From: Bacteriovoracaceae bacterium
GTDB lineage: Bacteria; Bdellovibrionota; Bacteriovoracia; Bacteriovoracales; Bacteriovoracaceae
Reading direction: 5' to 3'
Length of the DNA stretch: 52,363 nucleotides
Assembly (NCBI GenBank): GCA_017858255.1
Contig: JAFMBV010000016.1
Coordinates: 1 to 52,363 of the forward strand
Part shown: piece after piece, positions 8,557-15,670 of the stretch
How positions within the stretch are numbered: the first letter of the stretch is position 1
How the letters are laid out: each line of letters starts with the position of its first letter
The notes under the pieces: generated by a model
The model's database searches: none
Told to the model about the DNA's origin: nothing
Seen by the model: only the letters and a program-made list of their open reading frames with translations
Made by a program: the position numbers and the translations under genes

Positions 8557-8844
8557 TTAACTGATTTGAATAAGGTCACGTCCCTTTAGGTCGTTAATAA
8601 ACCCTTCAATATCGCCTAGAAGTTGCGTGTCATCTACATCGTAATTTGATTTAATATCGGCAAAAATTTGTTTGAGGTTTTGGTTTTTATTTAAGCCCTT
8701 CCATACTTCTGCGGCCACACCTTCGATCTTAAAGAATAGATTAGACTCATCCATTCTCATCACAACAATTGTTCCATCGTCATTATTTCTTGCTACTAGA
8801 TCTGGTTGAACCTTTACTGTTTTGTCGAGTATTGTCGCGCTCAT
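8557..8844 (-). CDS. PqqD-like RRE (RiPP recognition element) protein
   Basis: This 95-residue protein has PqqD-like organisation. A beta-hairpin region (VQPDLVARNNDDGTIVVMRMDESNLFF, split here by description only at residues 12-38) leads into the winged-helix part, including the family-like GVAAEVWKGLN near 42-52. A helix then carries FADIKSNYDVD and the final LLGDIEGFINDLKGRDLI near 75-92. PqqD proteins bind leader peptides and present them to radical SAM or other modifying enzymes. Start is ATG 8844 with AAGGA eight bases upstream. It is divergent from an adjacent radical SAM gene, the classical partner, but no precursor peptide gene is visible beside it. A PqqD-like role outside RiPP synthesis remains possible. 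Confidence 0.75.
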   Translation of the reverse strand: MSATILDKTVKVQPDLVARNNDDGTIVVMRMDESNLFFKIEGVAAEVWKGLNKNQNLKQIFADIKSNYDVDDTQLLGDIEGFINDLKGRDLIQIS

Positions 8845-8986
8845 GAGTTAATCCTTATGTAAGTCTGTAAGCTAATATACTATATGAGACGTTCTCTCTT
8901 CAGCCCTTTGATTTGTCTTTGGAGAGTGTCATAATAGATGTTAATTGAGCAAAGGCCTCCTTTGCAAATTTCGGGAGAAAAGTAAT

Positions 8987-10336
8987 TTGAATAAAGAGTC
9001 CCATCAGGAAAAAGTTGATAAAATTAATGGGGTTTCCCCATCTTTTTGCTTAGCAAAATGGACTCAGGTTACTTTAGACTTACTGCATGGAACCAATCAC
9101 AGCTGTCATCACCCTAAAAGACATATCATTGACGAAGCGGCGATTGAAAAGGATCCCTGGGCACTCCATAATACGGCCTTTAAAAAGGAAGTAAGAGAGC
9201 AAATGCTCAATGGCATTAGACCAAAAGAGTGTGGCTATTGCTGGAATATCGAAGACACTCCTGGAGAGCATCATTCCGATCGCATAGTTAAATCCTTAGA
9301 TCCTTGGTCATATCCTTTTCTTGATGATGTTCTGGCCTGTGGCAGTAAGGGGAATTACGCTCCTCAATACTTAGAGGTGATGTTTGATAATGCCTGTAAT
9401 TTTGCTTGCAGTTACTGCCTTGCGGATATTAGTAGCTCTATAAAAAAAGAAATGCAGGATTTCGGTCGCTATCCCATTCAGCGCTATCATCATCGGATGG
9501 AAGATCCCGAATGGAAGCGGTCTTTTAAAGCAAAAGATAATCCCTTCGTTACAGCATTTTGGAAATGGTTACCTGAAATTTGGGAAAAACTTCTCGTTTT
9601 TCGTATAACGGGAGGGGAGCCCCTTCTTAGTAAACACACTTATAAAGTACTGGATTATTGCCTAGAACACCCTCAAAAAAATCTTGAGCTGGCCGTAAAC
9701 TCCAACTTAGGAGTTGATAGGGAGAGGATTGAGCGCTTTCTAGGGCTTATAGAGGAAGTAAAGGCCAAGGATGCCATAAAGTCATTTGGGCTTTATGTCA
9801 GCGTTGATTCAGTAGGTTCCCAAGCGGAATATATTCGCCAAGGCCTTAATTATGATTTCTTTATCCATAATCTTCAGATCTTTTTAGAAAGTAAGGCCTG
9901 TAAAAAAGTGACCCTGATGGTGACCTTTAGTGTTCTCTCTTTGCCTAAAATTCATGAACTCGTAAAGGAAGTAGAAAAACTAAAGAAAACCTATCCCCAC
10001 CTTGTGTTGGATATGAGCTACTTAAGAGAACCAGAGTATTTACGCGCCAATATTGCTGGTGAGGAATACAGCACTTCAATTATAAAGGCTTTAGAAGTGA
10101 TGGATAAGAGTGAAGTCTTTAGTGATTTCGAGAAAAATAAATGTCGAAGAATTTATCATTGGCTTAAAGAACCTATTGAAGAGCAGGAGAAGGCAAGTCT
10201 TAGGGCCGACTTCTTTAGCTTCGTTAATGAGTATGACAGGCGCTATGGTAAGAACTTTCTTAAAACCTTTCCGGAACTAAAGAACTTCTACATTGAATGT
10301 AAAAAGGCGCGTTTCCTATCTGGTCAAGCGCCATAA
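8987..10336 (+). CDS. radical SAM protein with N-terminal twitch-like domain
   Basis: The radical SAM [4Fe-4S] motif CNFACSYC (C-x3-C-x2-C) falls near residues 137-144, followed by the glycine-rich TGGEPL loop near 212-217. Ahead of it is a cysteine-containing domain (FCLAKWTQVTLDL, NHSCHHP, CGYCW near residues 21-86), resembling a twitch/SPASM-like auxiliary-cluster domain placed before the core rather than after it. I chose TTG 8987 because GGGAG lies nine bases upstream; an in-frame TTG at 8945 has no Shine-Dalgarno. The 3' end overlaps the convergent peptidase-like gene by 21 bases. The substrate is unknown; with the nearby RRE, peptide modification is a reasonable inference, but sugar chemistry is also possible. 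Confidence 0.85.
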   Translation: MNKESHQEKVDKINGVSPSFCLAKWTQVTLDLLHGTNHSCHHPKRHIIDEAAIEKDPWALHNTAFKKEVREQMLNGIRPKECGYCWNIEDTPGEHHSDRIVKSLDPWSYPFLDDVLACGSKGNYAPQYLEVMFDNACNFACSYCLADISSSIKKEMQDFGRYPIQRYHHRMEDPEWKRSFKAKDNPFVTAFWKWLPEIWEKLLVFRITGGEPLLSKHTYKVLDYCLEHPQKNLELAVNSNLGVDRERIERFLGLIEEVKAKDAIKSFGLYVSVDSVGSQAEYIRQGLNYDFFIHNLQIFLESKACKKVTLMVTFSVLSLPKIHELVKEVEKLKKTYPHLVLDMSYLREPEYLRANIAGEEYSTSIIKALEVMDKSEVFSDFEKNKCRRIYHWLKEPIEEQEKASLRADFFSFVNEYDRRYGKNFLKTFPELKNFYIECKKARFLSGQAP

Positions 10337-10699
10337 CTTTAAGCGCCACCAAATACTTATCTTTGGTTGGATAATCTCTCCCAAAAAATACTTTTGATCA
10401 ATGGGTCCTAGAACTTCATCCTTATTGAGAAATTTGGCCTTAAAACTTTGATCAGAGAAAACCTCTGAAATTAGGCAAGGGTGAAGGATGTCATCTTTCC
10501 AAAAACAGGCCAATTGACCCTTGCGTACTTGGGCCTTGATAACAATTAAGCCCATGCCAAACTTTAGAAGGGGAAACATGGAGTCGTGCACGACATCGAG
10601 TCCCAATGGCCCCTTTAGTGAGAGGTATTTCTTCGCCTCGATAAATAAGAATTTATCAATATAAATCTGAGTAAAATCAGTAGGTTGTGTAGAACTCAT
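10316..10699 (-). CDS. second S24/S26-family peptidase-like protein, Ser-His type
   Basis: This 127-residue protein is a paralogue-like partner of the one at 1615-2001. HDSMFP near residues 38-43 gives a candidate nucleophile Ser40, and HPCLISEV provides His73 in the base position, again replacing the usual lysine. The tail (KISIWWRLKLWRLTR) is amphipathic and basic, matching the position and character of the other copy's tail and perhaps binding the inner membrane. There is no N-terminal anchor. It converges on the first radical SAM gene with a 21-base overlap and is divergent from the second. The start is ATG 10699, only six bases after an extended -10 box. Confidence 0.65.
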   Translation of the reverse strand: MSSTQPTDFTQIYIDKFLFIEAKKYLSLKGPLGLDVVHDSMFPLLKFGMGLIVIKAQVRKGQLACFWKDDILHPCLISEVFSDQSFKAKFLNKDEVLGPIDQKYFLGEIIQPKISIWWRLKLWRLTR

Positions 10700-10705
10700 G
10701 GCCTA

Positions 10706-10714
10706 AGTATAACA
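10706..10714 (-). promoter_or_regulatory. extended -10 promoter, probable leaderless start
   Basis: On the minus strand TG-T-TATACT (a TGnTATAAT-like box) ends six bases before ATG 10699. Transcription would begin at or next to the A of the start codon. Confidence 0.5.
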
Positions 10715-10751
10715 TAGGTTTTTTCTTCTTTGCTCTCTATTAGGTAAAAAG

Positions 10752-10760
10752 TGATAAACT
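10752..10760 (+). promoter_or_regulatory. extended -10 promoter, probable leaderless start
   Basis: TG-A-TAAACT ends six bases before ATG 10767, and no Shine-Dalgarno is present. It is back to back with the divergent extended -10 at 10706-10714. Confidence 0.5.
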
Positions 10761-10766
10761 GATTTC

Positions 10767-11879
10767 ATGGAAAAGTATCCAACACCGCTCGAGCTTCTGG
10801 GGTTATTCGCTGAAAATAATTTGCCAGAGAAGTTCTGTATAGTGCCATTTAGTAATCTTATTTTAAATCCTAATGGAGATATTGGCGTCTGCCGTCAAAA
10901 AGGCACGAAGCATGTTGTTGGCAATATACAAACACAGACATTGGACGAGGTTTGGAATAGTGAATATTTACAACAATGGCGTAATGAGTTTTTAACAGGT
11001 GATATAAAAATTTGTGCCAAGGAAATTAAAAATGATTCCTGCCACTTATCGCCTGATAACTACACTCTCTTTCCTCACATTGAATTTAGTGCCACACAAT
11101 CACAGCCTATTCTTAAGTTAACAGCGAATTTTAATGGTCAGTGTAATTTAAAATGCACCATGTGCGATATTTGGATGATGGAAAATGGCCTCTACGATCG
11201 TATTGGTTTTTGGGAAAGGGCCGAAGAAGATTTCTTTCCCTATATAAAAGAAGTGGAACTTTTAAGTGGAGAACCCTTTATTCAAAAGGATACCTACCGT
11301 CTTATTGATAAAATCTCTGCCGTGAATCCTAACGTCTTGTGGTCTTTCACCACTAATGCCCATTGGAAATTGACTGATAAAATTAAAGATTCTCTTGATA
11401 AAATCACCATTAAAAATATTATTTGCTCAGTAGATAGTCTCGACCCATTGGTATATCCTCAAATTCGAAAGGAAGGCCGCTTAGAGGTAGTCTTAAAGAC
11501 GATTAAGGATCTCAAAAAATATGAATCTGAGCGTCGATCAAAAGGACTTAGCGACTTATTCTTAACGTTGCACTTTTTGGTTATGAAAAATAATTGGCAT
11601 GAATTACCTGACGTCGTCGACTATGTTGAAGAGTCTGGTTTGCGCTTAACCGTCAATAATTGCTATGAGCCTAAGGAGGTTTCTTTGTGGAATCTTCGGC
11701 CAGAGGAAGAGCTTGAGGTGGCGATAAGTGTCTTAAAAAAATGTGATTCGATTAAGCTAAAGCGTCTGATGAGGTTCTTTCTTTCAGTTGCCAATGATCT
11801 TCCAAAAGACCTTAAGGCGCTACTTTTGTTGAAGATAAAAGATCTTCAAGAAGAGTACAAGACAGAGAAGAGAAAATAG
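10767..11879 (+). CDS. radical SAM protein with N-terminal SPASM/twitch-like domain
   Basis: The 370-residue protein begins with a SPASM-like segment normally found at the C-terminus of such enzymes: FCIVPFSNLILNPNGDIGVC (Cys24, Cys42), VVGNIQTQTLDEVWNS, then Cys83 and Cys92. The radical SAM core follows, with CNLKCTMC at residues 126-133 and LLSGEPF near 153-159. A later VDSL and a long helical region complete a TIM-barrel-like core. This inverted order matches the protein at 8987-10336. Its 3' end overlaps the convergent membrane-protein gene by 68 bases. Peptide or sugar modification is inferred from the RRE and glycan genes nearby. Confidence 0.85.
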   Translation: MEKYPTPLELLGLFAENNLPEKFCIVPFSNLILNPNGDIGVCRQKGTKHVVGNIQTQTLDEVWNSEYLQQWRNEFLTGDIKICAKEIKNDSCHLSPDNYTLFPHIEFSATQSQPILKLTANFNGQCNLKCTMCDIWMMENGLYDRIGFWERAEEDFFPYIKEVELLSGEPFIQKDTYRLIDKISAVNPNVLWSFTTNAHWKLTDKIKDSLDKITIKNIICSVDSLDPLVYPQIRKEGRLEVVLKTIKDLKKYESERRSKGLSDLFLTLHFLVMKNNWHELPDVVDYVEESGLRLTVNNCYEPKEVSLWNLRPEEELEVAISVLKKCDSIKLKRLMRFFLSVANDLPKDLKALLLLKIKDLQEEYKTEKRK

Positions 11880-12381
11880 TCTGCTTACTCTTTAAGAGTT
11901 CAACCTTTGCCTTTGGATTATCTTTCTGTCTTAGAGGCGCTTTAAACTCGGTGGTGTTACCAAAGATATTGACTGACCAGAAGAGATTGCCATTGGCGAT
12001 ATGATAATTTCTTATGAACTGAGGTTTAGTCGCCGGTGGAAACTTAATACTCTTAACCCCTGCATGTTGGACCCAGGCCTGTACTTTCCCATTTTTTTGA
12101 AAACGAAAAATAAAGACTTGGTTATCTTGAATACCACAGAAGTAGCTCGAGAGTTTTCGGTTAATATCGTGATGGGGCAGGAGTGATAGCTCGTCTTGTA
12201 TTTCTTTTGGTATTTCTTCTGGCCGCTCAGGATTGAGATTCTCAAGAAAGTTTAGCTTGTTATTCATGGGTCTTAGGTCTAATTGGAGATCAATAATTGC
12301 TAGAAGAAGGGCAACTAGGACAGTCAAGTAAAGGACTTTATCTCCTTTATTTGTTGTAAAGAACTCTTTGATGGTCTTTAT
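11812..12381 (-). CDS. small membrane-anchored protein with an apparent ATA start
   Basis: From the first canonical start (TTG 12327) the protein would begin inside its only membrane helix. The open frame continues upstream to ATA 12381..12379, and GGAGG sits five bases before it (12391..12387). The extended N-terminus reads (M)KTIKEFFTTNKGDKVLYL followed by a hydrophobic stretch, a sensible positively charged start for a single-pass anchor. The remaining roughly 150 residues are a soluble, probably periplasmic domain of unknown family. I infer an ATA start or a mutated ATG. The role is unknown. The 3' end overlaps the radical SAM gene by 68 bases. Confidence 0.6.
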   Translation of the reverse strand: MKTIKEFFTTNKGDKVLYLTVLVALLLAIIDLQLDLRPMNNKLNFLENLNPERPEEIPKEIQDELSLLPHHDINRKLSSYFCGIQDNQVFIFRFQKNGKVQAWVQHAGVKSIKFPPATKPQFIRNYHIANGNLFWSVNIFGNTTEFKAPLRQKDNPKAKVELLKSKQTIFSSLSCTLLEDLLSSTKVAP

Positions 12382-12438
12382 GACTACCTCCGAAGCAGTT
12401 TAAGTTTACCGAATATGGCATGCCCTCAATGTTTAGTT

Positions 12439-12444
12439 TACACT
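12439..12444 (+). promoter_or_regulatory. candidate -10 box close to a start codon
   Basis: TACACT ends eight bases before ATG 12453, with TGGCAT at 12416-12421 as a weak -35 (17-base spacer). No Shine-Dalgarno is visible, so the mRNA may be leaderless. Confidence 0.35.
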
Positions 12445-12452
12445 AAAAGCAT

Positions 12453-13037
12453 ATGAAGGCATCTATTGCGATATTAAAGAAATTTTTTCTTTTAACCATA
12501 TTGATCATTACTATTTTGAGTTGGGCAAAATTTAGGGCAGAGCTAGGCCAGCTAAATTTTAGATATGAGTCTGGTTTAAGTTCTTTTTTAGCTACTAGAT
12601 TACGAGATAAAATAAACTACGCTCGTGATCTCACTTTGCCCCTTAGAGAAGACCTAAGAGACAGTTCAATAGGAATGACAACTGAATATTGTTCTCAAGT
12701 TTTGGCGCTTAATAAGGTCTCTTTTATTCTGAACGATGGCCATTACAAGAAATACATTCTCAATGATCACTTTGATTTTCCTCCCTGGGAGTTCTTATTG
12801 CAAAGTGAAGGGCTTTATCACAAGGATGGGGGACAAATTGTTTTTATTCCCTATGCAAGTGAAACTATGGAAAAATTTCCTTTAAAGTTTTTTAAGATGA
12901 ATTCTCTCGTGGGAACGGCGATCGATTACTATGGGGATTTAATGTATGGATCAAATTGTACGATTAACCAAATAGAGCTTCATCAAGAAGTGCGAGAAAA
13001 GTTTAAGGCTTCTAGAGAGGCTTCTAGAGAGAAATAA
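12453..13037 (+). CDS. membrane-anchored hypothetical protein, 194 aa
   Basis: I do not recognise this family. A basic start and hydrophobic segment (MKASIAILKKFFLLTILIIT then ILSW) form a signal anchor near residues 9-25. The rest is a mixed-charge, probably periplasmic domain with two cysteines, near residues 79 and 169, that could pair. The C-terminus ends in a perfect four-residue repeat, ASRE ASRE, from a 12-base DNA duplication. A strong hairpin terminator follows directly. It is divergent from the preceding membrane-anchored protein and may belong with it, but no function can be assigned. Confidence 0.75.
   Translation: MKASIAILKKFFLLTILIITILSWAKFRAELGQLNFRYESGLSSFLATRLRDKINYARDLTLPLREDLRDSSIGMTTEYCSQVLALNKVSFILNDGHYKKYILNDHFDFPPWEFLLQSEGLYHKDGGQIVFIPYASETMEKFPLKFFKMNSLVGTAIDYYGDLMYGSNCTINQIELHQEVREKFKASREASREK
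13008..13031 (+). repeat. 12-bp tandem duplication at a gene 3' end
   Basis: GCTTCTAGAGAG occurs twice in tandem, encoding ASRE twice at the C-terminus of the 194-aa protein. It looks like a simple slippage product. Confidence 0.8.
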
Positions 13038-13041
13038 AAAA

Positions 13042-13066
13042 CCCTCTTTAAAAGAGGGCTTTTTAT
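13042..13066. terminator. bidirectional rho-independent terminator
   Basis: CCCTCTTT and AAAGAGGG form a stem (13042-13049 with 13051-13058). TTTTTATTT follows on the plus strand and a T-run from 13035-13041 follows on the minus strand. It can terminate both the 194-aa gene and the convergent pilin-like gene. Confidence 0.85.
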
Positions 13067-13091
13067 TTAAGTAATGTGTCTATTTAAAATA

Positions 13092-15497
13092 TTAGTAACG
13101 TACGGCACTAGAGGTACCAGAACCGGATCTGGCACAGACTGGGTGCCCATAAGCGATACCAATCATGAAGCCTGAATTATTACAGATGAACTTACCCATT
13201 TTAGTAAAACAGTAATAATTCGTTGTTCCACCTTGAGCGCATATTTTTGAGCCAACAACATGGCTAGTCGCGCTCACGTATGAAGCAGCACTTACGTAGG
13301 TAGTTGATACAAGTCTGGCCGCCGTAGCAATGCCAGTAATATTCGCATTACCACCAACTGTAGCGTCACCAGATGTTATTAATTGGCTCCCTCGAAAGTT
13401 AATCGCTCTCATATCTCCATTTGCCGGAACTCCACCAGAGCCGACTGTATAGAATGATTGCGCCCGCATGAATGTTGAGGCCACGATAGAAGCAGCTGAA
13501 GTGATGGCCCCACAAATTGTTGTCCCTGCTGCCAATGCTGCAGCACTCGAACAGTTGGTATTCTGACAAGTACAGGTATTGCCGGCGGCGTTGTAGCTAC
13601 AGGTCGACGTTTGGCCGGCCGTCGTCAGTCTCATTCCCGTGCACATCCCTGAACGAATGGCATCAAGGGTGTTGTGCTGAGCATATTGGGTAATATTATC
13701 AACAACACTTTGAACGAGACCTGGATTTGATTCAAGGGATCCAAAGACCATTCGGCGCACCCACTGCTTTGTGGGAACTTCTCTTGAAGCAGTTGAACCA
13801 TTGGTAAAAGTCATAGTTGAAGACGCTGTGGATTGATTGCTAATGCGAATAGGTCTGTAGGTACCAGTACCAACTCCGACCTCTAAAACAGCTGTACCAG
13901 CATTATAAAAGTTTGCTGTACCATTGTTATTGATTCTCATTAATTCGGCACCACCACTACGCACTTGTAAAGCGCCAGTGTTATTAATGAGAACGTCCAC
14001 GGTCCCGTCCACAAATTGTGAATAACCAGAACCAACTCTAAAACTAGCAGCAGTATCCATCGTTGCTTGACCTACAGTGATACGGTTACGAACCAAAAGT
14101 TCACCATCACCAGCGGCAGCGTTAATGGGGGTTATACCAGGTCCGATATTGACGGCCCGTTCAACTCGTAAGTCCCTTTGAATGCTGGTGTCTCCTGCAG
14201 TGATTGCAGCAGTGATGGGGGCACCAACATTTAAGAATCCTCCCACTGATTGATTTCTAGTCACGTAATTATCTCTATCGACCCTTAGGTCGCGACCAAT
14301 CGAAGCGTCACCCCAGCCTATTGCCATACTTGCTGGCATACCAACATTTAATGCTCTTTGAGCAAAAATATTATTATCGGCAGTGATATTATTTTTGGCA
14401 CGGATGTCACCTCTTGCCATACTTGATTCAGTGAAAGGAGCTGTAACACGCGCCGATGAATTTCCAGCGCCATTATATGTCACACCTGTGATCATGGTGG
14501 CCGTATCATCATCTTCATAACCAGCGCCAATAGAATGTTCGGCAATGATATTACCGCCGAAATTGCCGGCCTTATTTTGAGCAGAAATCGCCCAGTCATT
14601 ATCTTGGCCTTCTGCGGAGCCTGGAGGACCGATATCAATATCTGAAATTTTTATATTTTTACAGCGGCCATCAACTTCGTCCATGATCCCACCCATGGCA
14701 GTACAATACTGGGCGAGGATGTCGTCACTATTTGATAAACAACGAACAAGTCTTTGCGTTGTTGTGTTCACACGCACGCGAAGAGGAAAGAAGCGCGTCA
14801 CAATAAAGGGGCCAGTTGTTAGTTTGTTACTAAGTCTTTGGGCCTCAACATCTGTCATCCCATTAAATTGAGCATAGTTTCCTCTAGAGAATCGTACCCT
14901 CACAACGACGGTACCAATACTTTCACCAGCACCTGCTACGGGAGTTAGGGAGCCTGCAGTACCGGCGGCGTTATAATTTGCAGCAGTATTGTAAGCATTG
15001 TCGGTTGAGTTATAAAAACCTCGGTATTCGATGGACCTGACAGAAACCGTATTTGAGCCATCCCCATAAACACCAATTTTACTGAGGGGACCCCCATCTA
15101 CCCACTGGCGAAGCGCCACACCCCAACTAGCTTTTTGATCATCAAGCATCTCTGGATTATTGGCGCGATAAATCACGCCATCTGGAACTGCTGTCCAGTT
15201 CACGCCCATATCAGTTGTTGGAACTTGTGGGTCGTCAGCGTCAATGTCAGCGGAAAGAAAGGTTCGTCCACAACCCACAGGATTTCTTAGGGCCTCACGC
15301 AGGTCACCTTCAAGATTTACTAAATTCATCTGTTGTCCCAAGCGCTTTTCAGTCTTGGTACTATTTTGCATGAGCTGCGAAACACCTAAGGAGAGCACTC
15401 CAAGCATCCCGGCGGCGACCATAATTTCAGCAAGAGAGAAACCCTTTTGGTCTGCGGGTAAGCTCTTGAGAAAAGTGATAAAGTTCAGCCTTTTCAC
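13092..15497 (-). CDS. giant type IV pilin-like adhesin with PilV-like stalk
   Basis: The N-terminus has a prepilin leader and cleavage motif, QKGFSLAEIMVAAGML near residues 18-33, with cleavage expected between Gly and Phe and Glu at mature position 5. The 801 residues far exceed a major pilin (about 150), so this is probably a minor or tip subunit. The middle is Ala/Gly/Asn/Thr-rich with repeated NVG...GD(A/T)SI.RDLRV(D/E)R modules, NITADNNIFA and similar, recalling the stalk of PilV/shufflon tip adhesins. A WVRRM motif lies near residues 580-584. The C-terminus is cysteine-rich (CTCQNTNC, then YYCF, ICNN and HPVCAR). Start is GTG 15497 with AGGA upstream. It may mediate attachment to prey or surfaces; that is inference. 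Confidence 0.8.
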   Translation of the reverse strand: MKRLNFITFLKSLPADQKGFSLAEIMVAAGMLGVLSLGVSQLMQNSTKTEKRLGQQMNLVNLEGDLREALRNPVGCGRTFLSADIDADDPQVPTTDMGVNWTAVPDGVIYRANNPEMLDDQKASWGVALRQWVDGGPLSKIGVYGDGSNTVSVRSIEYRGFYNSTDNAYNTAANYNAAGTAGSLTPVAGAGESIGTVVVRVRFSRGNYAQFNGMTDVEAQRLSNKLTTGPFIVTRFFPLRVRVNTTTQRLVRCLSNSDDILAQYCTAMGGIMDEVDGRCKNIKISDIDIGPPGSAEGQDNDWAISAQNKAGNFGGNIIAEHSIGAGYEDDDTATMITGVTYNGAGNSSARVTAPFTESSMARGDIRAKNNITADNNIFAQRALNVGMPASMAIGWGDASIGRDLRVDRDNYVTRNQSVGGFLNVGAPITAAITAGDTSIQRDLRVERAVNIGPGITPINAAAGDGELLVRNRITVGQATMDTAASFRVGSGYSQFVDGTVDVLINNTGALQVRSGGAELMRINNNGTANFYNAGTAVLEVGVGTGTYRPIRISNQSTASSTMTFTNGSTASREVPTKQWVRRMVFGSLESNPGLVQSVVDNITQYAQHNTLDAIRSGMCTGMRLTTAGQTSTCSYNAAGNTCTCQNTNCSSAAALAAGTTICGAITSAASIVASTFMRAQSFYTVGSGGVPANGDMRAINFRGSQLITSGDATVGGNANITGIATAARLVSTTYVSAASYVSATSHVVGSKICAQGGTTNYYCFTKMGKFICNNSGFMIGIAYGHPVCARSGSGTSSAVRY

Positions 15498-15670
15498 GCG
15501 TTAGTCCTTTGTAGTGTTTCTATGTCCTATCGGATATTTTAAGCTAGGTTTGTAATTTTACGGATATTTACTCTTTATTGGGCAATAACATCCCGATATC
15601 TCGTGAACAAGTTGAAAAGTGTGATGATTTCTATATTATTTTTGCCTCACAATCTTGGCGTAAAGGCTTT

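Noticed and set aside
8872-8934. Very short frames between the RRE and radical SAM genes as a RiPP precursor
   Set aside because: The longest (16 codons) has no leader-core pattern or ribosome-binding site, so I do not call it a precursor.
13092-15497. PilV-like protein as a sign of a plasmid or shufflon
   Set aside because: No recombinase, inverted sfx-like repeats or conjugation genes nearby; flanked by ordinary chromosomal genes.
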